A DNA stretch of 64,000 nt from Okeania sp. SIO2C9 (lineage in GTDB: Bacteria; Cyanobacteriota; Cyanobacteriia; Cyanobacteriales; Microcoleaceae), in assembly GCF_010672455.1 (NCBI RefSeq), contig NZ_JAAHGO010000015.1:1-64000 (forward strand), in the 5' to 3' direction. The translations under genes and the position numbers were made by a program. Of the stretch, positions 26,721-36,923 are shown one piece after another (the first letter of the stretch is position 1; each line of letters starts with the position of its first letter). The notes beneath the pieces are model-generated. The model was not told the DNA's origin. It saw nothing but the letters and a program-made list of their open reading frames with translations, and made no database searches.

Positions 26721-29597
26721 ATGGGAATAAAAGAATATCTCAGATTAGCAAAACTCTACTTGAGCGAAGGTAAATTAGGTCAAGCTATAGAAACCTGTAA
26801 AGAAATTTTAGAATTACAATCAAATTCTGAGGATGCCTACAGAATATTAGGGGAAACTTATCAAGTTCAAGGCGATTTTCAGGCAGCTATGTATGCTTAT
26901 ACAAAGGCTTTGGAGATTAAGCCTGAATATGCGGAAGTTCATGCTTTTCTTGGTCAATTATATAGTCAGAGAAAGTGGTTGATTGAAGCAGCAAGTCAAT
27001 ATCAACAAGGGATTAATTTAGGGCTGAAATGGCCGGAAGTTTATTATAATTTGGGTAATATTAAGCATCAATTTGGTTATTTAGAAGCTGCTATTGAATG
27101 TTATGAAATAGCTATTATTCTGAAGCCGAATTATATTAAGGCTTATTTTAGTTTGGGTATTGTTTTTGAGTTGCAAAGAAATTATCAAGCAGCAGTTGAT
27201 ATTTATCGAAAAATTATCGCACTCAAGCCTAATTCTGTAGAAGCTTATAATAATTTAGGTGGTGTTTTAGCGGATTTGAATAGAAGGTCAGAAGCTGTTG
27301 AAGTTTATCGGCAGGGGTTAGGTTTAAAACCAAATTCAGCAGATTTATATAATAATATTGGTCATGCTTTATCAAGAGAAAATCCCGCACAAGCCATCGC
27401 TGCTTATCATCGTGCTATAGAGTTAAATCCTAATTTTATTAAGGCACATTATAATTTGGGTAAAGCGTTACAAATTATTGGGGAGCATGAATGGGCGGTT
27501 AAATGTTTTGAAGAAGTTATTCAACTAAAGCAAGAAAAGGATAATGCATTAGTTTACAGTGATTGTGCTTTTTCTTTAATGACTACAGGAAAGTTTAAGG
27601 CTGCTTTTCTTTATTTACAAAAGGCAATTACTAATAATCAATTTGTTGATGGTTTTTGTCAGTTATGGTCGGCTAAGTTAGAGAATGCGGAGCAGATAGT
27701 TTCTGATGAATTGTATTTGACAAAAGTAGCTGGTTTAAATTTTATCAAGGAGCTACAAAATTTAGATAGTTATTCAGAAATTTTTCAGCAGCAGTATCAG
27801 AAAATATCTGAATATTTGCTCAAATATTATATTCATTTTGGCAATGTATTGATGGAAAATGAATCTTATGCCAGTGCAGAGATCATTTATCAGAAAGCTT
27901 TACAACTTCAGCCGAATTTACCAGAGATTTATTGTTTATTAGGGAATAGTTTAGTTAAACAAAAACGATTAAATCCAGCAATTATTAGTTATCGAGTAGC
28001 TATCCAAGTATTATTAAGTGAAAATAGAGTGGCTGAGACGATAAATATTTATTTTGATTTGGGAAAAATTCTGGAAAAGCAACAACGATGGCAGCAAGCG
28101 ATAGATTGTTACAGTAAAGTTTTATCGGAAAAAGCCATATTAGATTCGCAGATATTCAACAATAATTTTCAGCCTTATCAAAAATTAGAAGGATTATATT
28201 TATCTACAAAAGATTGGATAGAACGATTAGATAGTAACAATGACCTGCCAAGATATATAGAGGTAAAATTAGAAAAATCCACAACAGAAGATATAGCAGA
28301 AATTACTAAACCTTCAATTCAGGAATTAAGCTCTAAAGACCGGCAGAAAAATTTAGAATGTCATGGATTAAATTGTGGTAAATGTTTATCGGAAATTTAT
28401 CAGTATTTTGAAGCTAAATATCTCGCCCCAGGAGTTTATAGTCTCAATGGTAGGAGCGGGTTTAGCCAAGATATGGATTTTTTGAATCAGAATTTAGGGA
28501 AAAAAAGCTCTTTCCTCAAGGAACTAAAAAAAGGGGATATACCCTCCTTGACAGAAGACTCAAAAAATAGTTTGTCTGGTTTTTCTCACTTTCTGAAAAT
28601 TTCCCAGACTCCCAACTTCGTAACAATAGTACCAGAGGGAAGAGCTTGGGTTATGCCCAAGAAAAATTACTGGAGACTATGTTACGCGATCGCCATTATG
28701 AGTCCAGACAACTATTTACTGGCAGATGTGTCTCGGGAGTATCCATCTCCATTACCAGGATGTACCAACCATGACCCAGGTAAACATCGAATATTTGGTT
28801 TAGAAGAACTTCCGTCTCTAGAGAAAATTCATGGTAAAGTAGCAGTATTATCAGTACTGTCGGGAAATGTGTATTTTCATTGGGTAGTAGACCTATTGCC
28901 CAGAATAGAAGTATTACGTCAGGGCATAAATTTAGAACAGATAGATTGGTTTTTGGTTAATAACTATCAACAACCTTTTCAGCAGGAGACCTTAAAAATT
29001 CTGGGCATTCCCGAAGAGAAAATTTTAGCAAGCGATCGCCATCCCTACATTCAAGCAGAAGAATTAGTTGTTCCCTCATATCCTAGTTATTTAGGATGGT
29101 TACAACCGTGGGGAGTAAAATTTTTGAGAGAAGTATTTCTCAAAGAAAGAATTATTGAGAAGTCAGGGTTGCCTGAAAGAATATATATAAGTAGGAGTAA
29201 TGCTAGATATCGTCGAGTAATGAATGAACCAGAGGTAGTAGAGGTATTAAGCAAATTTGGTTTTACCTGTATTACTCCAGAGTCTATGTCCCTAGAAACT
29301 CAAATTGCCATCTTTGCTCATGCGAAAATTATAGTTGCTCCTCATGGAAGTGGTCTGACAAATATAGTATTCTGTAATCCAGAGACTAAAATTATTGAAC
29401 TTTTCTCCCCCGACTATCTCAGATACTACTATTGGCATATTAGCCAATTATTAGGACTTGAACATTACTTTTTAGTAGGTGAAGCATTTAGTTGTTATCC
29501 TATTAGAAATTTAATGTATGAAAGTTCCCTTGTAGAAGATATTTTGGTGAACTTAGGGTCACTAAATTTAATGCTTAAAGCTGTAGGTATTATTTGA
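26721..29597 (+). CDS. TPR protein with C-terminal GT61-type glycosyltransferase domain
   Basis: 958 residues. The first 470 are tetratricopeptide repeats (patterns such as PNSVEAYNNLGGVLADLNRR). The C-terminal domain (about 700-900) belongs to the GT61/DUF563 group: GNVYFHWVVDLLPRIEVL, ERIYISRSNARYRRV, and IIVAPHGSGLTNIVFCNPET. A middle region (about 500-690) with ECHGLNCGKCLSEI is of unknown fold. It most likely adds a sugar to a protein or polysaccharide, with the TPR part acting as adaptor. A second TPR-glycosyltransferase follows at 31549. Its stop codon TGA begins the 214-bp duplicated unit. Confidence 0.85.
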   Translation: MGIKEYLRLAKLYLSEGKLGQAIETCKEILELQSNSEDAYRILGETYQVQGDFQAAMYAYTKALEIKPEYAEVHAFLGQLYSQRKWLIEAASQYQQGINLGLKWPEVYYNLGNIKHQFGYLEAAIECYEIAIILKPNYIKAYFSLGIVFELQRNYQAAVDIYRKIIALKPNSVEAYNNLGGVLADLNRRSEAVEVYRQGLGLKPNSADLYNNIGHALSRENPAQAIAAYHRAIELNPNFIKAHYNLGKALQIIGEHEWAVKCFEEVIQLKQEKDNALVYSDCAFSLMTTGKFKAAFLYLQKAITNNQFVDGFCQLWSAKLENAEQIVSDELYLTKVAGLNFIKELQNLDSYSEIFQQQYQKISEYLLKYYIHFGNVLMENESYASAEIIYQKALQLQPNLPEIYCLLGNSLVKQKRLNPAIISYRVAIQVLLSENRVAETINIYFDLGKILEKQQRWQQAIDCYSKVLSEKAILDSQIFNNNFQPYQKLEGLYLSTKDWIERLDSNNDLPRYIEVKLEKSTTEDIAEITKPSIQELSSKDRQKNLECHGLNCGKCLSEIYQYFEAKYLAPGVYSLNGRSGFSQDMDFLNQNLGKKSSFLKELKKGDIPSLTEDSKNSLSGFSHFLKISQTPNFVTIVPEGRAWVMPKKNYWRLCYAIAIMSPDNYLLADVSREYPSPLPGCTNHDPGKHRIFGLEELPSLEKIHGKVAVLSVLSGNVYFHWVVDLLPRIEVLRQGINLEQIDWFLVNNYQQPFQQETLKILGIPEEKILASDRHPYIQAEELVVPSYPSYLGWLQPWGVKFLREVFLKERIIEKSGLPERIYISRSNARYRRVMNEPEVVEVLSKFGFTCITPESMSLETQIAIFAHAKIIVAPHGSGLTNIVFCNPETKIIELFSPDYLRYYYWHISQLLGLEHYFLVGEAFSCYPIRNLMYESSLVEDILVNLGSLNLMLKAVGII

Positions 29598-29808
29598 AAA
29601 AGGTTGGAGGTTTAATTAGGGTTTGGAGAGTAAGGGAGTAGGGGAGTAGGGGAGTGTGGGAAGAAATTCAAGAATATATATCTTCACCATTACTATTCAG
29701 GACAACTGTCAAATTAATGTCAAATATATTCGTTTGTTTGTACAAGCATAGCTACTAAATATTTGACGAAATTTAATAACTCTCGACCATATCTTTATCA
29801 GAATATGT
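29595..29808 (+). repeat. 214-bp direct repeat, unit 1 (empty MITE site)
   Basis: Starts TGAAAAAGGTTGGAGG, ends AGAATATGT. Nearly identical to 29810-30245 after removal of MITE-A and one target duplication; both are then 214 bp. Contains heptamer/octamer runs (GGAGTAGG) and TTTGACGAAATTTAATAACT. The uninterrupted junction GTTTAATTAGGG here shows the pre-insertion site. Confidence 0.9.
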
Positions 29809-29809
29809 A

Positions 29810-30245
29810 TGAAAAAAGTTGGAGGTTTAATTAGGTTTTGCTGAAAAAGTCTGATGGGGGTAGGAGACAGGAGAAATGGGTATGGGAGTGAGGAGGTAGA
29901 AGTAAGAATTGTCCCTCAATCTTGATCATAATTATTCCAAAATACTAGCTTTTTGCAGCTCTTTCCATCGAAAAGCTGGTACTTTTCCCATACCTAAAAT
30001 TGCTCAAACCAATATCAGTCAATAATTTGATATTTATGAGCGCAAACCCTAATTAGTGTTTGGAGAGTAAGGGAGTAGAGGAGTAGGGGAGTGTGGGAAG
30101 AAATTAAAGAATATATATCTTCACCATTACTATTCAGGACAACTGTCAAATTAATGTCAAATATCTTCGTTTGTTTGTACAAGCATAGCTACTAAATATT
30201 TGACGAAATTTAATAACTCTCGACTATATATTTATAAGAATATGT
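29810..30245 (+). repeat. 214-bp direct repeat, unit 2 (interrupted by MITE-A)
   Basis: Same sequence as 29595-29808, split after GGTTTAATT by a 218-bp MITE-A plus a 4-bp duplication. It ends AAGAATATGT. A few point differences (GG to AG, CCAT to CTAT) show that the duplication is not brand new. Confidence 0.9.
29833..30050 (-). mobile_element. MITE-A copy 2 (218 bp), target duplication AATT
   Basis: Ends AGGTTTTGCTGA (one base changed from AGGGTTTGCTGA) and GCGCAAACCCT. Flanks AATT at 29829-29832 and 30051-30054. Same orientation as copy 1. Interior GAAAAGCTGGTACTTTTCCC matches the other copies. Confidence 0.9.
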
Positions 30246-31548
30246 CTTATGTGACTATATTTTTATGAACTATAAAACTATTTATGACATATCTAAATTG
30301 AAATGATATGACTCCTACCAATTTTGGACATTGTAAAAACAGTGGAGTTGTATTAAATATTAGGTGTTATATTATGTGTCCCCTCCAGGGGAGCTACGTT
30401 ATCAGTTAAACACTTATAAATAACTTAGGAAGGAAGAAACGAGAAAAGTAAAGACAATTTCAGTATCTATTTTGTACTCTCAGTTATATAACGCTTCTCA
30501 AGTTACTAAAGTACAGTTGTTTTTCTTCTTTTCTACTCCCTACTTCCTAAAATAAACGAATTTGGTACATTATGCTTCTTAGGAATTGCTATAAATAAAA
30601 TTTAATAACTAACCCCTCCTAACATGATATTGTACAATTTATCTATGAAGTTGCTCTGAATAAAATATGATAATTACCAGCAAAATAATGCCGTAAAAAA
30701 ATCATTAAGTGCATCGTTACAAAGAAATAGTATTAGGTAAAATCTTATTACCTACAATTAATCCCTTATTCCATAAAACTAACACCTACGGAACAGAATA
30801 ACCAAAAAAAACAGGTCTCAAAGCTACTCTTTTAGGGGTATAAAAAAAAGAGAATTCCGTATTTTCTTGCCTCCCTAGCTATACCAATTTGATCGACATT
30901 TGTTACAAATGGTAGGGACGTTGCATAAGGGCGTCCGTAGGTCAGAAGGAGGAAGCAAGAAGGAAAAAGGGATAAATCTTGAAAAAAAAAGGGAAAAAAA
31001 TAGATATAACTATCTAAAATGAACTGGAGCAAATATTTTTCAGCATATCCGTTCTAGATATAGTTTTTATAGCACAATACGGTTTCCTACGGAATGCTTC
31101 GCAAACAGTTTAGACAAAAACTCATAATATATGGAACCATTAGATAGGTTTTTCAGACTACAGAAATGCAAAAAAAATCCTTAACTGAACTGTATTGTTT
31201 TATAGCATTCTTTTTTTAAACTGGTATTACTGAAAAATTTTGGGTATGCGCCTCCCCTTTTCAGGAGATAATAAGCGGTCGAGGGATAGCCATATCCAAT
31301 CGACCAAGAGAAGAAAAATTTTCATGAATTTGTCAATCCTCTCCTTGAAAAGAAGAGGTAATTATTCATTATTCATTATTCATTATTAATTGTTGAAAGG
31401 AGGTACTGATAACTGATAACTGATAACTGAAGTGACGAGGGTGAAAAACGTAAGGAATAGGAAATAAAAACTATTGCCCGTTTTTCAATTAAGGTTTTAT
31501 CCAAACCGAAAATTAACTTAATTCATAGTAGCAAAAAAAAGAGAGAAA
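30246..31548. other. Long intergenic region between the two TPR-glycosyltransferases
   Basis: No convincing gene. Holds TTTCCTACGGAATGCTTCGC (31081) of the dispersed CGGAATGCT set, the F2 copy at 31228-31372, heptamers ATTATTC (31358-31385) and octamers TGATAACT (31406-31429). Confidence 0.45.
31228..31372 (-). repeat. F2 repeat, copy c
   Basis: On the minus strand: AATTACCTCTTCTTTTC, then TTTTTCTTCTCTTGGTCGAT, GGATATGGCTATCC, CTCGACCGCTTATTATCTCC, AAAAGGGGAGGCGC, AATTTTTCAGTA. It lacks the GAGGAGACC core present in copy a. Confidence 0.65.
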
Positions 31549-34500
31549 ATGGCATCAACAAATCCTCCAGAAAGCGCAGCAGAAAAATTCCACCAAAAAG
31601 CAGAAGCTTATGTAGCCGAAAAAAAATTTGATGAGGCGATCGCTTCTTGTGAATTAGCTATAAAAATAGAAGAAAATTATGCTCCACCCTACAAAACTTT
31701 AGGTAATGTTTGGCAAGCAAAAGGAAAATTAGAAGCTGCAGAAAATTACTATAAAAAAGCATTAGAAATCCAATCAGATTGGCCGGAAGTATATGCTAAT
31801 CTCGGCAGTTTATACGCCATGCAGCAAAAATGGCAAGAGGCAATATCCTATTATCAAAAAGCTGTAAATTTGAAGCCAGATTTTGCCGGAGTTTATCGTA
31901 ATATGACAAAAGTATGGTTACGTTTAGGCAACGAAAAATCTGCTATATATTGTCAGTACAAAGCATTTTCTCTAGAACCTGAAAAAGCCACCCTAGAAGA
32001 AATTCTTAACTTAGGTAAAAATCTACAGCAACAGGGTAGTTTAAATGAGGCAATATCTTGTTACCGAATTGCTATTAAATTAAATGCTAATTCAGCAGAA
32101 GCTTATCAAAATTTAGGAGCTGCTTTAAAGGAGCAAGGGAATCTAGATGAAGCTACAGTTTGTTTTCGCAGAGCTATCGAACTTAGACCAACTAATACCA
32201 ATACAAAAGTAGAAACTTCAACAGATATTAGAGCTAATCAATATAATTTAATTTCTGGTCAAGAATTAGAAGCCCAAGATACTTTAGTGAGCAGTTTAAA
32301 TAATCACGAAGTAAATGCTAATGATACTCTTGTTTCAGCAGAACAGATAAATAATATTCCACCTCAACCAACAACTGCGATTAATACTGAAGATATAGAA
32401 ACTTATATGATGGTGGCAGAGACTTACGTGAATCAGAAAAAATGGCAACAAGCTATTACTGTGAGTCAGAAAATTATTTCAATTAGACCAGAACCCAAAG
32501 CTTATAAAATAATTGGTAATTCTTTACAAGCTATGGGGAAATTATCAGAAGCATTAGATTGGTACAAAAAAGCATTAGAAATTAAACCAGATTTTGTAGA
32601 AGTACATGCAAATATAGGAACTATATTTGCTCAAAAACAACAGTGGGAACAAGCAATACAATATTATCGTAGAGCAATTGCAATTAAACCAGAATTTGCT
32701 GGAGCATATCGTAATTTAGCCAAAATTTATACTCAACTTAATCAGTCAACAGCAGCAGCAGAATGTTTATTTCAAGTATTAAGACTAGAACCAGGAAAAG
32801 CTACAGCAGAAGAATTTTTATATACCGGAAATACTCTGAATGAAAATGGTCAATTAGAACAGGCGATCACTTGTTATCAAGGAGCAATTCAGTTAAAGCC
32901 ACAGTTAGTAGAAGCTAGTTATAAATTAGGAGAAATTTTAATTCAAAACGAGCGGTGGGAAGAAGCAGTTGCTTGTTATCAAAGAGTCATATCTGCCAAT
33001 CCAAATAATGTAGAACCTTACGAAAAATTAGCAGATGCTTTATTAAATCAAGGACAGGTAGAGTCAGCTTTACAAAATTATCAAAAGGCTCAACAACTAG
33101 AACCAAATAATACAGAAATCAAGCAAAAAATCGGAGAAATTTATTACAGAGATGGAGAAGCTTTCCAAGAACAAGGAAAAGTAGAAGAGGCAATCAAAGC
33201 TTACAGTCAAGCAACGGAAAATTATCCAGAATTTGATATACCTTATGGAAAATTAGGGGAAATTTTCTCACAGCAGGAAAAATGGGAAGAAGCTGCCAAA
33301 GCATATAAAAAAGCAAGTGAAATAAAATCAGATAATTCTTGGTATCACAATAGTTTAGGAGAAGCTCTCAAGAAATTAGAAAAATGGGAAGAAGCTGTTG
33401 AAGCATACCGCAAAGCAATAGAATTAAATCCTGATTTTTCTTGGTCTCATAATAATTTAGGTGACTGTCTATTAAAACTAGAAAAATGGTCAGAAGCTGT
33501 TTTACCTTATCGTAAAGCAATAGAACTAAAACCTGACTTTACTTGGTCTCATATTAACTTAGGAAAAGCTTTATGGTCAGCCGGAAATTGGCAAGAAGCA
33601 ATAGACCCATATCGTCGCGCCATAGAATTAAAAGCAGACCTACCAGAAGCTTATCAAAAATTAGGAGATGCCCTGAAAAAACGCGCTCAATTAGATTTAG
33701 ATGAAGCCATAAAATGGTACGAAAAAGCCATAGAAAATAACCCAGAAAATGAACAGCTTTATCATAAAGCATTAGAAATAAAACCAGATGACCACAAACT
33801 TTATTTACAACTAGGCAATACATTAGTAAAAAAAGGGAAAACTCATGGAGCGATCGCCTTTTATCAGTTAGGTTTACAAATTAATCCAGATGACCATGAA
33901 ATTCAAGCAGAATTAGAAAAGATATTACCAAAAAAAAAGACTTTAAAGGAACAGGCAACAGGCAACAGGCAACAGGCAACAGGCAACAGCGGTCAGACCC
34001 CGCGACGACGCCAGTCGCAAGCGGTCGGACCCCGCGACGACGCCAGTCGCAAGGGAACGCCGACCAAGAGAGGGAATGCTGACCAAGAGAGGCAACAGGA
34101 AAGTTTCGCTCTTTTGAAAAGGGAAAAGGAAATAGTAAATAACGAACAAGCAAATATTGCTATTTCTCCCTCAAATTATCCTGTAATTGAAAAAGAAGAT
34201 GCCTATCAATTATGGCTAAAAGCAAACTTACCTAGTTCAGAAAAACTAAAGAAGATGTCGGAAAATTTAGAGACCTTTCGATATCAACCATTAATTAGTA
34301 TTATCTTGCCAGAAAAACAAGCATCTCCAGAGTTCCAAGAGACAATTGAATCAGTGATAAATCAAGTTTATCCAAACTGGGAAATCTGTTATATTGCCGA
34401 TAAACTTCCGCAAAATATAGAAACAGATAACAGAGTAAAATTAGTCTTAAAAGATGAAAGTGGAGATATTGCCACAAACTTAAATACCGCCTTAGCATTA

Positions 34501-36231
34501 GCAACAGGAGATTTTATTACCCTGTTAAATTCTGATGATACTTTAACCCCAGATGCTCTTTATGAAATGGCGCTATTGCTGAATAAACATCCAGAAGCAG
34601 ACATGGTTTATTCAGACGAAGATAAATTAACAAAAGAAGGGAAATTAACTCAACCATACTTTAAACCAGACTGGTGTCCAGACTCATTTTTATCTCGAAT
34701 GTACACTGGTCATTTGTGTATATATCGCCGAGAATTACTAGAAAAATTAAACGGTTTTCGAGGGGGATATGAAAATAATTATGAATATGATTTAATTCTG
34801 CGCTTAAGCGAAACAAGTAAAAAAATATTCCACATTCCCAAAATACTTTATCACAACAGAATTTCTGAAAATGAAGTAGCAATAAATCAGACAATTTCAG
34901 CAGAAACAGCCAAAAAAGCATTAGCAGAAGCATTAGAAAGACGAGGAGAAAAAGGAACAATTTATAACCTCACTCAACATCCTGGTTTCTATCAAATTCG
35001 TTATCAAATTCCAGAGAAAAAGCTAGTCAGTATTATCATTCCCACCAGAAACTTAGGAGACATTTTAGATAGATGTCTAGAGTCAATATTTAGCAAAACA
35101 ACTTACCCAAATTATGAAGTAATATTGATTGACAATGGCAGCGACGAATCAAAAACAAAAGATATTATTGAAGGGTGGAAAAATCAAGAACCACAACGTT
35201 TCAAATGTTATGAATATGATATTCCTTTCAATTTTTCCAAGCTCAATAACTTTGCCACAGAAAAAGCAGAAGGTGATTATTTACTATTCTTAAATAATGA
35301 CACAGAAGTAAAAACTCCTGACTGGTTAGAAGCAATGGTCGAACAAGCACAAAGAGAAAAAATAGGAGCAGTCGGTGCTTTATTATTATACCCAGATAAT
35401 ACAATTCAACACGCCGGAGTAGTATTAGGAATGAGGAGTATAGCAGACCATAGCCATCGTGGTTTTTCTCCCACTGATGCTGGATATAATGGTCAAATTA
35501 TTTCTGTGAATAATTATTCCGCCGTAACTGCCGCTTGTTTAATGTGTCGGCGAGAAGTATTTGAAGAAATGGGTGGGTTTGATGAAGAATTAGCCGTAGC
35601 ATTTAACGACGTAGATTTATGTTTGAAAATGATAGATAAAGGTTATCGAAATATTTATGTACCTCACGCTGTTTTGTATCACCATGAATCGAAAAGTCGG
35701 GGAGTAGAAAATACAGGAGAAAAACAATTACGTTTCCAACAAGAAATTCAGAATATGAAGCAAAGATGGAAATATTTAATAGATAAAGACCCTTGTTATA
35801 ACCCTCATCTAACTCGACAACAAGAAGACTTCAGTCTAAGGATTAAAACAAATGTCGAAGTTAGTGTTTCTTTATATGAAAAAGATCCAGAAATAGTAGG
35901 ATGTTCTATAGATGTACCAAAACCAGGAGTAGAAAAAGATATTAGTTCCATTTGTATTGGAGGATGGGTAGTAGGAAAAACATCTCCTCCAGTTACAGTA
36001 GAATTAATTGTAGCTGGCAAAGTAATCAGAGAAATTCCTGCTAATTTACATCGTCCAGATGTAGGAGAAATTCATCCAGAATTTCCAGAAGCTAAATATT
36101 GTGGTTTCTGGGGAGAAATAGAGGTAATTGAATTTGCGCCAGAGATGAAAATTTCCTTAGAAGCTATTCTCAAAGATGGTTCTCATGTGCGACTGGGAAT
36201 GGTGAATTTGAAATGTCCTAGTTTGATTTAA
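31549..36231 (+). CDS. Large TPR protein with two GT2 glycosyltransferase domains
   Basis: 1560 residues. About 800 N-terminal residues are TPR units (LEKWEEAVEAYRKAIELNPD type). A low-complexity linker follows (about 800-855). GT2 domain 1 (about 912-1130) has ISIILPEKQASPEF, LNSDDTLTPDAL, MVYSDEDK and PYFKPDWCPD. GT2 domain 2 (about 1160-1400) has VSIIIPTRNLGDILDRCLES, FLNNDTEVKTPDW, GAVGALLLYPDNTIQHAGV and GGFDEELAVAFNDVDLCLK. This pair is typical of enzymes making rhamnan or O-antigen-like glycans. A C-terminal segment (about 1420-1560) is unassigned. The ATG follows GAGAG. The linker is made of repeat DNA. Confidence 0.88.
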   Translation: MASTNPPESAAEKFHQKAEAYVAEKKFDEAIASCELAIKIEENYAPPYKTLGNVWQAKGKLEAAENYYKKALEIQSDWPEVYANLGSLYAMQQKWQEAISYYQKAVNLKPDFAGVYRNMTKVWLRLGNEKSAIYCQYKAFSLEPEKATLEEILNLGKNLQQQGSLNEAISCYRIAIKLNANSAEAYQNLGAALKEQGNLDEATVCFRRAIELRPTNTNTKVETSTDIRANQYNLISGQELEAQDTLVSSLNNHEVNANDTLVSAEQINNIPPQPTTAINTEDIETYMMVAETYVNQKKWQQAITVSQKIISIRPEPKAYKIIGNSLQAMGKLSEALDWYKKALEIKPDFVEVHANIGTIFAQKQQWEQAIQYYRRAIAIKPEFAGAYRNLAKIYTQLNQSTAAAECLFQVLRLEPGKATAEEFLYTGNTLNENGQLEQAITCYQGAIQLKPQLVEASYKLGEILIQNERWEEAVACYQRVISANPNNVEPYEKLADALLNQGQVESALQNYQKAQQLEPNNTEIKQKIGEIYYRDGEAFQEQGKVEEAIKAYSQATENYPEFDIPYGKLGEIFSQQEKWEEAAKAYKKASEIKSDNSWYHNSLGEALKKLEKWEEAVEAYRKAIELNPDFSWSHNNLGDCLLKLEKWSEAVLPYRKAIELKPDFTWSHINLGKALWSAGNWQEAIDPYRRAIELKADLPEAYQKLGDALKKRAQLDLDEAIKWYEKAIENNPENEQLYHKALEIKPDDHKLYLQLGNTLVKKGKTHGAIAFYQLGLQINPDDHEIQAELEKILPKKKTLKEQATGNRQQATGNSGQTPRRRQSQAVGPRDDASRKGTPTKRGNADQERQQESFALLKREKEIVNNEQANIAISPSNYPVIEKEDAYQLWLKANLPSSEKLKKMSENLETFRYQPLISIILPEKQASPEFQETIESVINQVYPNWEICYIADKLPQNIETDNRVKLVLKDESGDIATNLNTALALATGDFITLLNSDDTLTPDALYEMALLLNKHPEADMVYSDEDKLTKEGKLTQPYFKPDWCPDSFLSRMYTGHLCIYRRELLEKLNGFRGGYENNYEYDLILRLSETSKKIFHIPKILYHNRISENEVAINQTISAETAKKALAEALERRGEKGTIYNLTQHPGFYQIRYQIPEKKLVSIIIPTRNLGDILDRCLESIFSKTTYPNYEVILIDNGSDESKTKDIIEGWKNQEPQRFKCYEYDIPFNFSKLNNFATEKAEGDYLLFLNNDTEVKTPDWLEAMVEQAQREKIGAVGALLLYPDNTIQHAGVVLGMRSIADHSHRGFSPTDAGYNGQIISVNNYSAVTAACLMCRREVFEEMGGFDEELAVAFNDVDLCLKMIDKGYRNIYVPHAVLYHHESKSRGVENTGEKQLRFQQEIQNMKQRWKYLIDKDPCYNPHLTRQQEDFSLRIKTNVEVSVSLYEKDPEIVGCSIDVPKPGVEKDISSICIGGWVVGKTSPPVTVELIVAGKVIREIPANLHRPDVGEIHPEFPEAKYCGFWGEIEVIEFAPEMKISLEAILKDGSHVRLGMVNLKCPSLI
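33953..34103 (+). repeat. Repeat-derived interdomain linker inside the TPR-GT2 gene
   Basis: Heptamer run CAGGCAA (33954-33989), then two copies of a 32-bp unit starting GCGGTCAGACCCCGCGACGA, then GACCAAGAGAGG twice. Because 32 is not a multiple of 3, the two copies encode different peptides (SGQTPRRRQSQ and AVGPRDDASRK). Base composition is far more GC-rich than the flanks. Confidence 0.85.
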
Positions 36232-36407
36232 AAGGAAGAAGGAAGAGGGAAGAAGGAAAAATAATCAAGATATTTTTCTAAAATTAATGAGTATTTCCTA
36301 TTCCCTCTTTTAATAAAAATTCTTAATCCATAAATTATGTAAGCATTTAGCCATCAGCTATCAGCTATTGCTTTTAATTACTGATAAAAGCTTTCTTAAT
36401 TGAGAAA
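36232..36407. other. Spacer after the TPR-GT2 gene
   Basis: Contains GAAGAAGGAAGAGGGAAGAA, heptamer-like purine runs, and CAGCTATCAGCTATTGCTTT. No gene. Confidence 0.4.
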
Positions 36408-36415
36408 CGAAAAAT

Positions 36416-36590
36416 GGGTGCATCTCAATGCGTGAATAAAGTCAAAAATTTATCGCTTTTAGGCAACAGGCAACAGCTCATCTGGGAATAGTTCATCTGG
36501 GAATAGCTCATCTGGGAATAGCTCATCTGGGAATAGGGAATAGGGAATATTATAGGAAAAAAGTATTTTTGCTTGCTATGAGATGCACCC
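36416..36590 (+). mobile_element. MITE-B copy 1 (175 bp), 8-bp target duplication CGAAAAAT
   Basis: Ends GGGTGCATCTCA and TGAGATGCACCC are perfect inverted repeats. Flanked by CGAAAAAT at 36408-36415 and 36591-36598. Middle: GCAACAG heptamers, then TCATCTGGGAATAGCT repeated and GGGAATA heptamers. No ORF. Confidence 0.92.
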
Positions 36591-36719
36591 CGAAAAATCT
36601 TACTACAAAAGTCAGCTCCAAAGTCTATATTCATTCAAACCCCTTTCTTAAGCACAGAGTCTTATTAGACTTGTCGCTTTATAACTTAAAAAATCCCCAA
36701 AAACCTTGTTCTGTAAGGA

Positions 36720-36876
36720 TTGTAGTTATTGGATTGCAAAAATTATTGGAATTATTGCTCTGTCGTGGAGTTTTTCGGCTTGTTTTAATAACTTTTCGTG
36801 CCTGTTCATACTTGATACCTAATAAACGTTCTGATTCTTGTGGATGATTGTGAATGTAGTCAAGCATACTGGTCAT
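36720..36876 (-). pseudogene. N-terminal fragment of a DDE transposase
   Basis: MTSMLDYIHNHPQESERLLG then IKYEQARKVIKT resembles the N-terminal helix-turn-helix of cyanobacterial transposases that begin LLDYIKxNPxxxxRLLGI-YEQ. The frame continues only briefly before a stop. Family assignment uncertain. Confidence 0.45.
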
Positions 36877-36923
36877 AATTAGCCATAAAAAATTACATTT
36901 TATATGACTCTATCACAATTTAT

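Noticed and set aside
33881-34153. Antisense ORFs opposite the TPR-GT2 linker
   Set aside because: Open frames come from the repeat DNA; no start signal or family match.
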